Of a stretch of 6,156 nucleotides of DNA, positions 4,991-6,156 are shown piece after piece. The notes under the pieces were generated by a model. That model made no database searches. It was given only the letters and a program-made list of their open reading frames with translations, and was not told the origin of the DNA. The position numbers and the translations under genes were made by a program. This stretch comes from Acetatifactor sp. GTDB lineage: Bacteria; Bacillota; Clostridia; Lachnospirales; Lachnospiraceae. Location of the stretch: positions 1 to 6,156 of the forward strand of contig JAILPF010000211.1 of assembly GCA_024699575.1 (NCBI GenBank), in the 5' to 3' direction. Position 1 is the stretch's first letter. Each line of letters starts with the position of its first letter.

Positions 4991-6156
4991 ATGAGACAGG
5001 GATTTGTGAAAGTGGCAGCTGTCACGCCCAAGATTAAGGTGGCAGATCCAAAGTATAATGCAGAAGTGATTTGTGGGAAACTTGATGAAGCATTGGGACA
5101 GGGAGCAAAGGTAATTGTCTTTCCGGAATTATGTGTCACAGGTTATACCTGCGGAGACTTATTTTTGCAACAAATATTACTGGATGATGCCAAAGCGGCA
5201 TTGAATAAGATTGTGCAGGCGACTGTGGGCAAGGACGCTCTTGTCTTGGTGGGACTTCCGGTGGAATATTGCGGAAGACTTTACAATGTGGCTGCGGTGC
5301 TGCAAAACGGTCGTATTCTTGGTATGGTGCCAAAGAGCAATATCCCCAGCTATGCAGAATTTTATGAGGGCAGACATTTTACGGAAGGAAGCAATCAGAA
5401 TACCATGATGAAGTGGGGGCAGGAAGAGAGTGCGTTTGGAACACGACTGCTTTTTACCTGTAATCAACTTCCGGAGCTGGCGCTCGGAGTGGAAATTTGT
5501 GAAGATTTGTGGGTGGCCAATCCGCCTTCCACAGGTCATGCCTTGATGGGGGCGACGGTGATTGCAAATCTTTCCGCTTCCAATGAGACTGTCAGCAAAA
5601 ATGAATACAGACAGATGCTTGTGCAATCTTCCAGTGCCAGATTAATCTGCGGATATATTTATGCATCTGCCGGTGAGGGAGAGTCTACGCAGGATCTGGT
5701 GTTCGGCGGACATAATATGATTGCCGAAAATGGAACGATTCTGGCAGAATCCAAACAGTTTGTGGGCGAGACTGTCTATGCGGATGTAGATGTGAAACGT
5801 CTGATGACGGAGAGACGCAGGATGGGTACTTTCGGAAAGCCCGGAGAATTGGAATATAAAACAATTGGTTTTGATTTAAATGTGGAGGAGACGAAGCTGA
5901 AACGCAAATTTAATGCGATGCCCTTTGTTCCTTCGGATGAATATAAGAGAAATAAGCGCTGTGAAGAAATTCTTTCTATACAGGCATATGGATTGAAGAA
6001 ACGATACGAGCATACCGGATGCAAGACTGCGGTCATCGGTGTGTCCGGTGGTCTGGATTCCACACTTGCATTGCTTGTGACAGTGAAAACATTTGATATG
6101 CTTTCTCTGGACAGAAAAGGTATCTATGCGGTGACCATGCCCTGCTTCGGCACCAC
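4991..6156 (+). CDS. nadE: Glutamine-dependent NAD(+) synthetase, N-terminal 388 codons (gene runs off the window)
   Basis: NadE makes NAD from deamido-NAD with ATP, using ammonia released from glutamine: the last step of NAD synthesis, in the cytosol. The visible part starts with a nitrilase-type glutaminase domain (about 1-290) carrying the full catalytic triad: E46 in FPELCVTGY (44-52), K115 in VPKSNIPSY (113-121) and C170 in VEICEDLW (167-174). These sit six residues before the equivalents recalled for Mycobacterium tuberculosis NadE (E52, K121, C176), so the spacing is the same. A linker with RRMGTF (276-281) leads into the synthetase domain, where VIGVSGGLDSTLAL (348-361) contains the SGGxDS pyrophosphate-binding loop. 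The frame is open to the last base. Relatives run about 640-680 residues, so roughly 250 or more are missing only because the window ends. The gene follows hslO by 8 bases. Confidence 0.96.
   Translation, partial: MRQGFVKVAAVTPKIKVADPKYNAEVICGKLDEALGQGAKVIVFPELCVTGYTCGDLFLQQILLDDAKAALNKIVQATVGKDALVLVGLPVEYCGRLYNVAAVLQNGRILGMVPKSNIPSYAEFYEGRHFTEGSNQNTMMKWGQEESAFGTRLLFTCNQLPELALGVEICEDLWVANPPSTGHALMGATVIANLSASNETVSKNEYRQMLVQSSSARLICGYIYASAGEGESTQDLVFGGHNMIAENGTILAESKQFVGETVYADVDVKRLMTERRRMGTFGKPGELEYKTIGFDLNVEETKLKRKFNAMPFVPSDEYKRNKRCEEILSIQAYGLKKRYEHTGCKTAVIGVSGGLDSTLALLVTVKTFDMLSLDRKGIYAVTMPCFGT

Noticed and set aside
5177..5626. 149-codon open frame on the minus strand
   Set aside because: It lies wholly inside nadE, whose nitrilase-domain motifs are read on the + strand. 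The minus-strand translation shows no recognisable domain.
1..6156. Mobile elements, CRISPR arrays, tRNA/rRNA genes, riboswitches or a new defence system
   Set aside because: No direct-repeat array, transposase-like protein, cloverleaf, or unexplained intergenic space was seen. Genes fill nearly the whole window and all but the first are well-known families.

Overview
The window is a dense stretch of ordinary bacterial chromosome with every gene on the + strand. Gene families and layout fit a Clostridia-type Firmicute, probably a Lachnospiraceae gut anaerobe. This rests on strong GAGG/AGGAG-type ribosome sites, middling GC, a YqeM-like methyltransferase, a CxC/CxxC Hsp33 and a glutamine-dependent NAD synthetase. 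The organism call is inference from protein style, not from a marker gene.

Layout. Positions 1-326 hold the 3' part of a membrane protein that looks like the C-terminal half of an A24-type prepilin peptidase. After 48 bases come six tightly packed genes: a family 2 glycosyltransferase with a TPR-like tail (375-1406), the PLP aminotransferase hisC (1390-2451), a DUF368/PopT-type polyprenyl-phosphate transporter (2451-3293), a YqeM-like SAM methyltransferase (3298-4095), the redox chaperone hslO/Hsp33 (4104-4982), and the N-terminal 388 codons of nadE (4991 to the window end). The junctions are a 17-base overlap, a 1-base overlap, and gaps of 4, 8 and 8 bases. No terminator or convincing promoter is visible between them, so they are probably co-transcribed from a promoter upstream of the window or in the 3' part of the first gene. 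No stretch over 300 bases lacks a gene.

How the genes relate. The set does not form one pathway. The glycosyltransferase and the lipid-carrier transporter could both touch envelope glycan assembly. HisC serves histidine (and possibly aromatic amino acid) synthesis, away from any other visible his gene. Hsp33 and NAD synthetase both relate to cellular redox state. I saw no mobile element, CRISPR array, RNA gene, phage gene or defence system. I do not think the window contains a new system. The points worth a second look are the variant GRAD motif in the first protein, the out-of-operon hisC overlapping a TPR glycosyltransferase, the transporter beside that glycosyltransferase, and the poorly marked hslO start with a hairpin upstream.
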